The translations under genes were made by a program, and so were the position numbers. A stretch of 64,000 nucleotides of DNA, from contig NC_088809.1 of assembly GCF_011386835.1 (NCBI RefSeq), positions 18,692,637-18,756,636 of the forward strand, given 5' to 3'. The stretch's first letter is position 1. Each line of letters starts with the position of its first letter. This DNA comes from Chrysemys picta bellii (Eukaryota; Chordata; Testudines; Emydidae). Below the pieces are notes generated by a model that saw only the letters and a program-made list of their open reading frames with translations, was not told where the DNA came from and ran no database searches. Shown one piece after another: positions 10,446 through 22,735 of the stretch.

Positions 10446-13400
10446 AACTTGCCAGAGAGATTGTTTATAACCTACCCCTTGGTTTACTCATAACTTTCAG
10501 ACAACAATATAAACCCTCTTCTTTTGAGCTCAAGTTTTTTATGCCTGGTCTTAATAAAAAAAAAGAATTCTGGGGGGAATAACCATTCATGTGTTTAACT
10601 TGCTCATTCTAAGCTCTCTCGGGGCATGGTCCTTGTCACTTTATCTGTGCATAAAGCCCCTAGCAGGCTGTTGATGCTACACAAAGAAGTCATGTGCCTG
10701 CAGAATGTGATAACACACAGTGATCACGCCTGAAAGCTTAGCCTTGGTCTTAGTTTATTGCTGGCTTCTGTGCCTTTTAAAAGCTGAATGATTCCAGGCA
10801 TGGTCTGAAGGAGTAATAGGGTCTAAGTATTTTGAGAACAAGAACTTTAGCATCCTCCTGATGTACCCGGAGGAGTATAGGGTTAGAATGGAAAGCTTCA
10901 GGAAAGGAAGAGGATCATTAGTTACTGAATAAGAAACAGGTTGTGCGTTGATGATTCATGCACCCAGCTGCCACAGGAGGACACAAGGAAACAGAGCCGC
11001 ATTTCACATCAAGTGCTAAACACTGTTATCCCCTGGCCTCTGCCAGCACTGAGTCCGGCTGAAGTAGACATGGTCGGATACCCCCAAACAATGTGCAGTC
11101 TACTGTATGGTACTAGCTTTGTGCATATGAGCTAATTATGTTGCCCTCTAGTGGCAGGACCCACACAGTGGATAAAGACCTACTACTGTTAAACAGCATG
11201 AAAGCACTCCCCTCCTCCAGAAATCTCAGCCCACACGCTATAGCCTGGTTTTCAGGAAACTACTCTGTCCTGAGAATTGCAGTGTTGCTGTCTCGTGTTT
11301 TACATAAAGTCCCCGCTCCTGGAGTTGCATGATTACATAAGAATCTCAGCTCTTTATTTAAAAAAAAAAGCTTCTGGCCCTCATGTTTGCAGAGAAAAAT
11401 GTCACTCAAATGTACTTAAGGTTCAAGAACCAGAAAACAAATGTAAAAAAACACCTCACTGTTACTTATTAAATTAATCTCAGGTTGTTGGGTTTTTGGG
11501 GGGTAGGGGGAGTGACATGATTTTTTTAATATTTGGGTTTGACAATATTGGAATTGCCTCCAACTACTGAGAATAAAGCAGAGACTAAACTCTGCTGTCT
11601 GATACAGCTTCTCCCAACGGACCACTCCTTAACAAACTTACCAACAATACAAAGACAGAAAATTTGCTCACACGCTAAGAAAAAGAACTTGTACGTCTCT
11701 GTCCCACAGGTCAAGCTACAGCCACCTGCCGTAACAGTAGGATTTCTATTACGATAGCATCTAAATGCACCAACCAGGATCAAGGCCCCAAATCTATGTT
11801 CTGGACACACTACCCCTAGATCTAATGGGAGCTGTATTCTGGTCACCATGCCTTCACCCCTGGGATAACCATTTTCAGCACAATTTAGGAGGGAGTATTG
11901 GGGAGGGGAAATAAGGGAGTGACACGGGTTGACCAGCCTGTTAACGCAAGCTAGGCTCAGCCTTGCCTGTGATCTGGCAGCTGTCCCCCCAGCTGAACGT
12001 AATAGGGAGACTTAATGATAACGACTGACCCCAGCGGCAGGTGGGGCTCAGAGATGACTCCATAAACAGAGTGGAGAACCCAGGTAAGAGGGAGCCCGTA
12101 GGGAGGTAAAAGGCAGCTTGGAATGAGCTGGGTGAAGGGTCTGGAGAAAGGTTCTGCTGGAAGCTGTAGCTGGAGGAAGCAGCACAAGGCCCCTCAAGAA
12201 GAAGGTAAGCCTAGAGCAGGCAGGAAGGTATCATAAACCCCTCCAGAGTGAAGGCTGACCCTGGGAGGGCAGAGACCCCAAGCTCTAACCAGTGGTGAGG
12301 TGCAGAGGGGTCAGGGGGACACACAGCTGCCCAAACTATGCACCTAAAGCCCCCTCACCAGAATTGCTCTCTGTTGGCTCCCTAGTTGTTGCCTCACAAA
12401 CGCACACCAGCGTTTCAAGCAATTCTGCTGCTGGGCGTTCTTCATTCCACCCCCTTTCCCTGGCCCCACACTCTGCAGGCTTTTCATGGCCTTTCCTGGG
12501 CACAGCCCACAGTTCTCCCCAGAGAGTCCATCCAGAATGCTGCCCTCCCGTTATGGGATAATCCTAGTTTTCAAAACCAAATTTCAGCAAATTCTATATG
12601 ATTTCAAGGCGGGGGGGGACACACGCAGTTTAATCGAAATGGCATTTTCCAACAGAAAACTGTTTTGACCAAAAAAAAAAAAAAAAAAACCTGCAACCAG
12701 TTCTAAGCGATAGCACAGAATTCCCCATGCACTGGGGGAGTGAGAGGGTCTTTGACAGTTTTGGTTGCTAGTACCTCTAAACTACTTATCATGAAAGCTG
12801 TTTTGCTTGATTCATGGAAGACCCCCATAGCTTATCCAGTATGATAGGATCCAGATTTGCAGAGTGGGGCCCATTTTAAAGAGACCCATTTGGGCTGTTG
12901 GCAGTACAGAATGCACCCTGGCCCTCTAATAAATTGAGCAAAGAAAGTCAAATCAGATGTAGGACTGAGATTTAAAGTCTGTTCTTGCCAATTAGCCAAC
13001 CGCCAGCCCCTGCCATGAAGGTGGGCTTCAGTCAGCCCGTGTAGGCAATAGCAAATACAGCTCTGATTCTGAGCAGCATGTCAAAAGCTTTTGAGGTTAG
13101 CAGAGGCTGCAGCACCAGTTCTGGGCAGCTGCAGTGGGGAACTTCGGGGACTGAAGTCACTGCATGCTCTTAGGTTGGGCTTCCTCAGTGTGCATCACTG
13201 TCCAGTTTTTAGGCTCTGTATTCAGCTTTGATGCTTTCTGCGGGCCTTGCACTATGCCCGTCAGCAGGATTAGACATCTGGGAGGTATCTCCCTAAGAGA
13301 GATTCATTGCCATTTGTCATTTTGGGAGGTTATTCACAAAACACAGCGATTTGGAGGGGAGTGAGAGGAAATCAGCTAGCACTCCCCCCCCTCCCCCATG

Positions 13401-14008
13401 ACAGCCCGCAGTCATCTCCCCCAGGCACCCCTACATAAAGACCCCAGCACTGCCCTCTTGGGAGGTGCTGGCTGGTAATTGCTATTGTGTTTGACATTTG
13501 ATGGCAAGAAGGAGCTGAAAGCTACTGCAGCATATGGAACAACTTTTCGCAGTGTTATTTACGGTGTTTCCCTGGAGATGGGCCTCACAGGCTTTTCCAG
13601 CTCAGAGAGGAAGCAGAGAAATATTTACCTCCCTCCCCCCCAAAATCTGTTCTCATTAAGGCAGTTACAAGTAAACGAGCCACAATGTGGAAACTCCGGC
13701 TCTTCTGTTCCTGTAAACACACTCTGGCTGCTTGGCGAAAACACTGAGGGAGACCAGAGCCGTGGCAGTGTGCTGCGGCCTGGTGAATGCAAGGGCCAGT
13801 TTCGCTCAATGCAGAAGGACCTTCGCCAGCACTTGACACTGCAAAGGGTTCAGCACCCAGTGGGGAAAGGAGCTCAGCACCTTGCCGGAGTCACCCACAG
13901 TCAGCTGGGTGCAGTGGACAAATGGTTTCCCAAAGTTGTATGAGACCGTGTGAAGATCGTTTTGTGTTTCATTCTCCTGGGTGGTTAGGAGACAATGGTT
14001 GGAAACCC
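10446..14008. other. Noncoding stretch, nothing firmly identified
   Basis: No gene or dated repeat was recognised. There is an A-run at about 12672-12689. Frames of 107-154 codons (11526-11849 minus, 13479-13943 plus) have no recognisable domains. Confidence 0.5.
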
Positions 14009-14042
14009 CCCCACCACCACCACCACCACAACCAACTGCCCC

Positions 14043-14077
<35 letters not shown>

Positions 14078-14080
14078 CAC
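14009..14080. repeat. (CCA)n and (CA)n microsatellites
   Basis: A CCA repeat at about 14009-14029 is followed 16 bp later by about 15 CA units (14046-14075). Histidine/threonine-rich plus-strand frames and the valine/cysteine-rich minus-strand frame here are artefacts of the repeat. Confidence 0.95.
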
Positions 14081-14182
14081 CAAGGACAGGTAAGGATAAA
14101 TACCACCTAACACTGCCAATCTGCTTACACAGCCTCCCAGGTCCCCCTCTTCCAAGACTAACCCTATTATCATTAACATGAG

Positions 14183-14320
14183 TTGGTATTATGGTAACAC
14201 GTAGGAGCCCGAATCCGGGACCCCCTGCCCTAGGCGCGGTACAAACACAGAACAAAAAGACATTCTGTGTCCCAAAGCGTTTGCCGTCTGAACACAAAAC
14301 AAGAGATGACTACAGGTGGG
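14183..14320 (-). repeat. L2-like/CORE-SINE 3' tail region
   Basis: On plus it reads 'taggcgcggtacaaacacag', 'aacaaaaagacattctgtg' and 'gcgtttgccgtctgaacac', the reverse complement of the shared LINE/SINE tail. Sequence to about 14420 may belong to the same insertion. Confidence 0.6.
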
Positions 14321-16804
14321 GGGGCAGGGCTGGGCGTACAAGTGAAACCGTGAGAGAATATTGGCCGGCACGATAGGGAGTGGTATCTACACACCTGCAG
14401 CCTGACCATTGTCAAGTTTTGTGTAGGGATTTAAAGACTGGCAATGAGGTAACTTTGCAGATGATTATGGGGAGCTCCTCTCACGCATGCGGGGCAGCAT
14501 GGGAGACAAATTTGCAAACACCTTCATGCTAACAAGTGGGCAGTGGAGGCTGGCTCTGTGGACTGATAGGAGACAAGCACTGACAGATGGATACTGAGTG
14601 AGAGGTGGAGTGGGGATAAGAGAGGCCGTAACTTAGAGAGGTTACGAAGCAAGACTCCGCAAGATGTAGTGGTAGTCTGGATGCAAAGACCCCTGTGCCC
14701 ATAAAAGCGAGGCGCTATTAACAAGGCACAGAGGAGGTTGGGAAGGACGAGAGGGAAGGTGATGCGATGCCAGCTTTGCCCAGGATCCCAGAGCAGCTGG
14801 ATGTTTCTGTTCCTAACGACAGCTGGGTAATAGGTTGTGATGCCATGTCATTGGACAAGGTTAAGTTCCAGAGTTAAAACCACACCGAGATGAATGGGGC
14901 AGTTCACACCTCTCTGAGCGATCGCATCAAGCTGGCTGCAAACCCAAGAGAGCACCTCAGCAGCTCACCTGTAAAGGTAGGTTTGTGAGTTACCCCAGAA
15001 TTTCCCTTTTCATATTTTAAGTAAGTGCTAAGGCCCCCGCAGAGGTGATGTGGCTATGCCAACCCTCAGTTATATAAACACTGGTCCACACGGACACAGA
15101 GCAAAGCATAAAAATATACAAGCCCCGTGCACCCTCCCCACACCCAACTCTGCAATCCTTCACTGTAACCACGTACCCATCGCTGATCGATTCCTAGGTC
15201 TCCTTTACTCAGCAGCTGCCAAAGGTGCCAAGCTCTGCGGCTGTTCTCTGGGATGCAGCCACAAGATCCCAATCTTACAGTGTGCAATTTTACACCTAGA
15301 AACATGCCACAGTGCTGGGGACTAGAGTTCCCCCACATGGGGGACCCTAAATAAGGATTTGGGTATATAGGACCTTTGACCTCAAAAGCATCCCAATGGC
15401 ACAATATAATATATAGGGATCGCCTCACCCACCACCGAAATGCAGCAGCTATTTGACATTGCACATCACAGCAGTCGAGGGCTGGGAGAGAAGGGTGCCA
15501 CATCCAATGGGAAACACAGTCCTCGGGGCATTTTAGGTGGGCAGCTGTAATCACCTTCAATAAAGTCAAGCCACACGTTCTAACTTGCCAGGCCTGGCAA
15601 CATCTCCAGCAGCACAACCTCCCCACCTCGCAGACGTGCTGTGGCATTGGTCCAGTACTAATTGTTAAGGAAGAACACCCCTTACAACACAAAATATACC
15701 ACATTCGGCACCACCCTAGATTTGCTTGAGGTCTCCTATCAGGCCTGGTCATGTTTCCTGTAGGAGGCCCAATGGATTCACAGCCCTCAGTGGTTCAGCT
15801 AAAGGCACTGGCCAACGTGTTCAAACCTGGCTGCCTCGGCTCCAAAATCCATATTTAGGCACCTAAATGAAAGCGGCCTGATGATGAAAAGGCCCTGAGC
15901 ATGTGTGACTCCCACTGAAGTAAGGGGGATTTTTTTGTTTCCTCAGCACCTTTTAAAAGAGTGAGGCTGCTTTTATTTTTAAGTGCGTAAACATGGATTT
16001 AAGAGCCAAGGCAGACGGGTTAAACATGTTGGCCAGAGTTTATAGAATAAAAATTAATGAGGGGTTAGGCTAAAAATCATCATTTCATTGGTTAATCCAA
16101 TACTTTATAACCGATCATAAAGATTAACAATATAGCAAAGGCTTCCCTAAAATATAGATCATGGCAACCGCCATTCTGGCTGAGTGCAGGGCTGCAGCGT
16201 AGCCTGAAGCAACGCGTGTGAATGGAGCAGCCGTCGTTGCGAGAGGAGCCAATGTCATTAAAGCATCTAAAGAAAAGTGAGGGCTGTGAAGTGATGGCTT
16301 GGGATTGGACCGATGGAAATCACAGGTGTGCGATTTGCTGTGTTTTAGTGCAACATAAAAAACAGAACAGATGGTCCTGGGAAATTCTCACAGGCCAGCA
16401 AAGAACAAGAGACTTTTTTTTTGTTTTTAACGGCGAGAGTGTGCCAGCTACATTAACTGGGACCATGCGCGGGACCCGAATCCCTTAGCAAGATGAGACT
16501 GGAATCTTTGGCTTCATTAGGAGACCCTCCAAGGGCCAGATTGACAGGTACTCAGAACCCATAAACTGGGACAAGAGGCTCAAAAAGAGCTCAGCACCCA
16601 ATGTGCAAAGCTCTTTGAAAAAGCTGGCCCATTCCCAGGTGCTGAAAATTCTGGCCTAAATCACCCATAGATGGCAAAATCTAACAATGCAATTTATATA
16701 GCAATACTTTGTCCTTCTACTGCAAGCTCCATCTGCAGATCTCAGACTTACAAAGTACTGCCCCATGCATAAACATCCCTCCCCCCACCTACGTGTGGAT
16801 TTAC
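14321..16804. other. Noncoding stretch with a long chance frame
   Basis: The 228-codon minus-strand frame at 15066-15752 is the longest outside the CpG island. Its Cys/Trp-rich composition and lack of motifs make it an unlikely gene. An 'agctcagcaccca' block at about 16540-16660 resembles the repeat at 10340-10445. Confidence 0.5.
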
Positions 16805-17017
16805 AGACTGAGGTTAGGTTTCAGGGTAGCAGCCGTGTTAGTCTGTATCCTCAAAAAGAACAGGAGTACTTGTGGCACCTTAGAGACTAACAAATTTATT
16901 AGAGCATAAGCTTTCGTGGGCTACAACCCACTTCTTCGGATGCATAACGAAGAAGTGGGTTGTAGCCCACGAAAGCTTATGCTCTAATAAATTTGTTAGT
17001 CTCTAAGACTGAGGTTA
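16805..17017 (-). mobile_element. Hairpin retroelement, family 1, copy B, with 12-bp target duplication
   Basis: The element is about 16817-17005. Arms 16879-16938 and 16948-17007 are perfect reverse complements over 60 bp, with a 9-nt loop. The conserved tail is on the left ('gtagcagccgtgttagtctg'), so the element points to the minus strand. The duplication agactgaggtta lies exactly at 16805-16816 and 17006-17017. Perfect arms suggest a young insertion. The inverted arm lacks about 20 bp present in copies A and C. Confidence 0.85.
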
Positions 17018-18010
17018 AACAATTCTGAAGTTATGGCCATGTTCTTTCCCCCAAGTAGCCACCAATTTTGGATGATCATCTGGAGACACCTATGCTGTGG
17101 TTTTCAGAAGTGGTGGGCGCTCAGGGGAAAAAAATCTCTATTTCTCTTCTCTTCCAATGCAGAACTGCGGAACTAGATTTGCCTCCTGCATCACCAGTGT
17201 TTCATAAACCCTCAAGAACATAGAGAACCCCTCAGCTTTAAACAGTCTTCAAATGGATTTTTGGTGGCTTGTTCTTGCTTTAACGCAGTGACGCAAGAGT
17301 CCAGCTCAGACCCTTGGAAATGTCCTTAGAAATGAGCGACTTTTCTCCCCCTGCAGTTTTTAAACAAATCAGACAAGCCGTGCCTCGGGGAGCCATCACT
17401 GCCAAGGCCTCGTACCATTCTCCTGCTCGTGCAGCAGCAGCCCCATTAGCCATGAATGGAGAAGTTGTCCTGGTTTATTACAAGCCTCCCCTGTTGCTGG
17501 AGTGCAATCGGGGGGGAAAAATAGCTGGGGGAATCATTCAGGAAAACACAGGCATCGATCGGCAGCTAGTTACTCGGCTAATGTTTCCCTGTTGGGGTTG
17601 TTGCGAATTCTCTCTTTTTACATGTGCATCTCACCACCGCCCCCCATCCATTAGTGCTGCTGGGAGAGGCTGCAACCGTTATTTGCGAGCGACCTTTTAA
17701 TTAGAGAAACATCAATGCTCGCCCTTTTCAGGATCTCTCGGTGGGATTCTTCAACCTCTGTGTTGATTCTGCTGTAAGACAAAAGGCTCTTAAGCTTCTG
17801 AGGGCGGGAGTGCAGAGGCAGGGTGGGGATTAGAGATGGAAGCCTGGTGCTATAGCGCTCGAATGTCCCCATAGTCCCTCCGTTTCAGCCTAGAGTGATT
17901 TTGCTTTGCAAATTCCTTTTCTAGGAGCAAAGTGCCTGGCAGTTTAGACAGGACAAAATCTCCACTGGCTCTAAGGAGAGGAGGAAGGTACTGTCCAGAG
18001 GCAGTGGAAG

Positions 18011-18012
<2 letters not shown>
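17018..18012. other. Noncoding stretch, nothing identified
   Basis: A 128-codon plus frame at 17314-17700 has no recognisable domain and no convincing splice or start context. Confidence 0.45.

Positions 18013-18058
<46 letters not shown>
18013..18058. repeat. (TG)n microsatellite
   Basis: About 23 uninterrupted TG units. Cys/Val repeats in plus frames and Thr/His repeats in minus frames derive from it. Confidence 0.97.
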
Positions 18059-18062
<4 letters not shown>

Positions 18063-19255
18063 TACAAACGCTGGGGAGGGTGATCAAACTTAACCAGTGT
18101 GATGGCTTTGCTCAGCAGGGAACGACTATTCCCATCAACCCCCTCCCCGCTGCACATCCCCTTTCTTCCTTGGGTGCGGTTGAAGGGCCAGAAACTCTGG
18201 GAAGACCCTGATCCAGGAAGCGACCTGGCATTTGGCAGGGCAGCAGGGAAGCCTGATGCTGGGAGAACGCCCCAGGAGATGGGGACAGGGCAGGCTGCAG
18301 CAGGAGATGGGGAAGTGTGTGTGGAACAGGGTGTGAGTGTCGGATGTTGCAGCAGGTCTAGGTGGGGACGCAGCAGAGAATGGGCTGGGAGGCCCCCAGG
18401 AAAACTACACCACTAGAAGATCCTGCCCTGGAACCCACAAGTTCCTATCTGCTTTGAATACAGGACGGGCCGGGAGAGCACACCCTAGGCCTGGAGAACC
18501 CTAACCCTTGGACTGCCCCCCTAAGGGCCCAGATAAGACCTGCTCTTGCCCACTGTGAGCTGTAACAGCTTAAGCCGCTGCACCTAGGGTGTTTGGAGCC
18601 ATTCCATTTCCTGCTGGCCCGAGTGGAACGCCCTTCCACTTTGGACTTGTTACTGGGACCCGCCAGGGCTGGCACCCATCGGGCCCAGCAACCGAAGCAT
18701 TTTCAGCACTTGCCTCTGGATGGCGGTGCACCCAGGATGCTACTAGCACCGTAGAGGCGTGGTGCGCTCCAGCAACGAGCGGCTGTAATCACAGTAGAAC
18801 AGAGAATGCAACGGCACATTGGTCCCCTCTACAGATTTCCAACGCTTCAAACCGATCTTCTAACAGACTGAAGCCTCATCCTCCTGCTCCCTTCAGAGGG
18901 GAGTGCTACCGAGCTTCTCACAGGGCACAGCACATGCTCGGCCTGAGGAGCGTGGAAGAAGACTGACAGAAATCAAATTAACTACCACTAGCTTCCAGCC
19001 TGAAGGATATACATACACAGCAACTCCCTCCGCTGCGGAGATGCTGGTACCCCCGGAAAGTAATGAGGCAGCTGTTTTACCGAGCCGGTGACTGTCTACA
19101 AGCATTTCAGACAGGAAGCAAGGAATACCGTGTGCAACTGAAACTCAGCTGCATCTTGGGAATTCACTAGGGCCCTGATTCAGCAAAGCACGCAAGCACG
19201 TGTTGATGTCAACGGGACTTTGGTGCATTGCAGAATCAGAGCCTCAGTGAACAGC
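18059..19255. other. Noncoding stretch, nothing identified
   Basis: Moderately GC-rich sequence. Frames of 105-125 codons (18099-18416, 18589-18966) have no recognisable protein features. Confidence 0.45.
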
Positions 19256-19501
19256 GTTTAAAAGAGAACTGGATAAATTCATGGAGGTTAAGTCCATTAA
19301 TGGCTATTAGCCAGGGTGGGTAAGGAATAGTGTCCCTAGCCTCTGTCTGTCAGAGGGCGGAGATGGATGGCAGGAGAGAGATCACTTGATCATTACCTGT
19401 TAGGTTCACTCCCTCTGGGGCACCTGTCATTGGCCACTGTCGGTAGACAGGATACTGGGCTAAATGGACCTTTGGTCTGACCCCGTATGGCCGTTCTTAT
19501 G
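19256..19501 (+). mobile_element. CR1 LINE 3' end (same subfamily as 8451-9035)
   Basis: It starts in the last codons of ORF2 ('gagaactggataaattcatgg', read as ELDKFMEV), passes 'ttaatggctattagcc' and the 3' UTR 'gggctaaatggacctttgg', and ends 'ggccgttcttatg'. It is 5'-truncated, as usual for CR1. Confidence 0.85.
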
Positions 19502-20448
19502 AAGGAAGGGTATGTGATTTAGTCGCACAAGACTAAACTAGCCTTTTACCTCCCTTGTGGTCAAACTGGGCCTGTTTCACACATCTATTAAGTTTAGCAT
19601 CTGCTAGGGGAGATCTCCGCTTCACAAACCACCACACAGTTTGTCACAACTGCAGCACTACCAGTTCCATTTGGGATAAACACAACCGACAGGCTTCTCC
19701 TTCCTGAAGCGAGCATCGCCTGGATGTGGTTGTGGCCTATCTAGGTAATTATATTGCATCTCACTCCACAGTACAGTATCCATTACATGCTCAGACGTGA
19801 TAGTGTTCGGATTTTGGCTTTTTGAGGCTCAACTGAAAAGAGGTGGGTTTGGAAACCAATTTTGCCTGGCAGGGTAAGTGGGGTCCAATAGAAAATATAG
19901 CTAGGAGGCCCATCTGGCCTGTTGAAAGGATAGCTTGACACTAGTTTAGCATACTAACCTGGTCACGCTTTTTCACACAAGAACTTTTTTCCCTTTATAC
20001 AAACAATGAAATTTTCCAGAAAGTTACAGTCTCAACATTTTCCATTTTAGGCCAAATTTTCTGTGATGTTTTTGAAATGACAGGAACTGGGTTTTGGTAA
20101 CAAAACATTTCAATGAGAAAGCATCTATTTCCCAGTAAACCAAAAATATCAATAATGATTTCCATCTTTTGGCAAAAGTTATTGCAAAAAAAATTTACTT
20201 TGAACCGTGTGTGTGATGACATTTTTGGAAAAATTGCTTTCCTGTTTTTCCAACTATTCTAATCCTTTCTATGGGGTTAGTACACAAGCTGTGGGGAAAT
20301 AACCCTTGGGGACAAAGCAGAGGAAGCACTTTGCAAGATAGCTCTCCCTAAATTAAACCTCCCGCTCGGAACTTGAGCAGTGACGTGCTGCCGTTTGTAT
20401 AACAGGTTATCCGTTGACTCTGTCTAAGCCCAAGAGATGTGAGGCCAT
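19502..20448. other. Noncoding stretch with an AT-rich segment
   Basis: Roughly 20030-20260 is AT-rich with repeated 'ttttccat', 'aacatttcaatg' and 'tttttgg' wording. It resembles 34215-34450 and 40485-40610 and may be a shared old repeat of unknown class. Confidence 0.4.
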
Positions 20449-20845
20449 TTACGGTATGTCTACACTGCATTGTAAACCTGGGTTTGTAGGACTGATGCTT
20501 GTGGACTTGGCATTGCCAGGCCCATGCTTTAGCATCCACTCTGGATTGGAAACTTTGGTTTACAGTTGCTGGACTGAGTCTCACAGCTGTGCTAATGCAT
20601 CCACACTGCGCTGCGCAGATCTTCTGACTCGGTGCTGTGGCTTGAGCTGCGTCCACACTGCAAAATGACAGGGCATGGACCCAAGTCACAACAAGACTCA
20701 GGCTTCGACCTACCCCCCAGTAAGGTCCTAGGACCTGTGACCTTGCTGACCCAAGCCAGGCAGATTTCTGTATGGACGGAAGGAGGGCTTGGGCTCAAAC
20801 CTGAGTCAGGACCCGGATTAGCGTGTAGTGTAGACGTACCCATAA
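20449..20845. mobile_element. Harbinger-like non-autonomous element
   Basis: The element is 20452-20842, with ends 'cggtatgtctacactgc' and 'gtagtgtagacgtaccca' as inverted repeats. It is flanked by TTA (20449-20451) and TAA (20843-20845), matching the 3-bp TWA duplication of PIF/Harbinger elements. The interior is noncoding. The same terminal wording recurs at 24612, 38654 and 60836. Confidence 0.65.
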
Positions 20846-21649
20846 GGCTGTCCTATTTGCTTAAGCAGCCTGATGCCTTAAGAGGTAGAAAAATTACATT
20901 AGGACTAGGAATTAAAGTGAAGAGGGAAGGGGGGAAGAGGGTAACACTGTTGTGACAATGGAAACTATCTGCCAGCGCCATCTGCCTTTAGCAGAGACAC
21001 CAGGATGGCTTGAGGACTATGGACAATTTCCTTGGAATTATGGGAAAGCCACATTTCCTTGACTGGAGTCTGGCTGAGACTGACTTGTTTTGGGAACTAG
21101 GGTTGTTGCTGATAGGTGCAGAGGGTTCACAGGTATGGTGTGCCTGGATTGTACATAATATAGACATTGTCCAGACAAGTCCAGGTCCTGATCTTTGACA
21201 GAGGTTTGAGTCCAAGGACTCCTGAAATCTTCCACAGATGGCCGATGGCAGAGTATGGAAGAAAGAGAGTTACAAACCCCGAGGGGCTGGGGGGAGATGA
21301 GTCGAAAAACCCTGTGTGTTGGTTTCTGTCCCATCTCCCCACTCCAGGTAGTGGATCTAACGGGCATTTAGCCAAGCAAGGCTCAGGTCCTAGTGCGCTT
21401 GGGCTTTCACAACAAACCCTCCTAGGTGTGGTCTCTGCTGGCTCATATCATGCTGCCCCAGAGAGAGAGAAGGAAACTTTGTCGGTCAAACTGAACCAAC
21501 CTCCACCCTGATGGAGTGTCCGTGGACAAGGGTGCGCCTGCCACCGTCAGCCTAACTTAACCCCCCTACAATCAAACCTGGCCAGAACCACCATCTTCCT
21601 TTCCTTTTACCTCTTCTCCTGTCTCTTCCTTGTCTGTCTGTACTTGGCT
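20846..21649. other. Noncoding stretch, nothing identified
   Basis: Frames of 109-114 codons overlap on opposite strands here (21038-21367, 21167-21511). Neither has a recognisable domain. Confidence 0.45.
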
Positions 21650-22735
21650 GGGGGAGAGGTTTAAATGGTATATACCCCATCCAGGCTCTGAAAGGGTTAA
21701 TGTGGGCCTGAGAGGCCAATTAGCCCATCTGGCTGCTCCTGGAGGGTGGTCCAGGCTTAATTAAAGATGAAGCCCAGCTGGGGAAGGAGCTGGGCGGTGA
21801 GTATAAAGAGAGGAAGTGCAGATTAGAAGGAGGCTGCCATGAGACAGGGGGAAATGCTGCAGCTTATCTCTTGGGCTACAGCAGTGCTTAACTTTTGCCA
21901 GGACTGAGCCCCGGCACCTCTAGGCTTGGCAGTTCAGAGCCCTGGCACCTCTGGGCTTGCTGCATGAGCTATGAATGTAAAAAAAATTGCTTGAGCCCCG
22001 GCACCTCTTTCATTACAAATTAAGCACTGGGCTACAGAGACGGGTATGGGTCAAGGAGGAAGCCTGGGGGATGATTGGCCCTGAGCTCCTCTCCTAAGTA
22101 GAGAAGGCTGTCAGGGAAGCCATGGAGCAGGCTCTGGTCCGCGTGGGGCCCTGATAAAAGGGCAGGATCTGCACTTCCAAAGAACGGGAGGCGTTCAGTG
22201 GAGGAATCTTAGAGGGATGAAAGGCCAAACCTGAGGAGGGCAGAAGTTGGGTTAAGATTTATTGAGGGATTCCAGGGGAGATCCCTGAGTCCTGGCCCAG
22301 AAAGAAGGGTGAACTTAGGCAGCAGGAGAGACCTGCTGACAGGCTACGGGAGGAAGTCGTCCAGAGAGGCAGCAGCAGGGAATTGGATGGAGCAGACCTT
22401 GGCTGCTGGTGATAGGGCCCCTCAACTGGAGCCCATTGTGGTGGGTTCCCCTGCCAGCCACTGGGGACGGCCCCTGAGACGACTGAAAGCCTTGAGAGGA
22501 TGGGGTGGGGACCACGGGGCCCAGAGTTGGGCCTGAAGACCTTTTGTAAGGATGCTGGACTCTGTCCGACTTTCTAGTACTCTGGAAGGGGTGGGACTAA
22601 TGTGTGACTGGACCGGAGGCCAAGTCACAAGAAGATGCAGACCACAACAGCGTGGGAGCAGCTGTCGGCAGAGGATGCAAGGCGAGAGTCTGCTACGCCG
22701 TGGACAGCCGCGAGAGGGCACGCCAGGGGTGAGTG
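21650..22735 (+). repeat. Possible LTR-like interspersed repeat, interrupted by a hAT element
   Basis: It has 'gaaagggttaatgtgggcct', a TATA-like 'gagtataaagagagg' at about 21797-21811, and purine-rich sequence up to 'cgcgagagggcacgcc' at about 22711-22726. The wording is reminiscent of dispersed repeats in turtle genomes, but no paired LTR, primer site or internal coding is visible. The LTR call is an inference. The hAT element at 21882-22029 is nested in it. Confidence 0.3.
21874..22037. mobile_element. hAT-type element (CAGTGCTTAA ends), 148 bp
   Basis: The element is 21882-22029. It begins CAGTGCTTAAC and ends ATTAAGCACTG, inverted repeats, with exact 8-bp duplications ggctacag at 21874-21881 and 22030-22037. 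An internal 'gagccccggcacctct' motif is present twice. The clean duplication proves insertion into the surrounding repeat. Confidence 0.88.

Noticed and set aside
13806..14297. 163-codon minus frame with Cys/Val repeats
   Set aside because: It crosses the (CA)n and (CCA)n microsatellites. The repeated residues come from these.
15066..15752. 228-codon minus-strand open frame
   Set aside because: It is the longest frame outside the CpG island, but it is rich in Cys and Trp, lacks motifs, and has no promoter, Kozak or splice support. It is best explained as chance.
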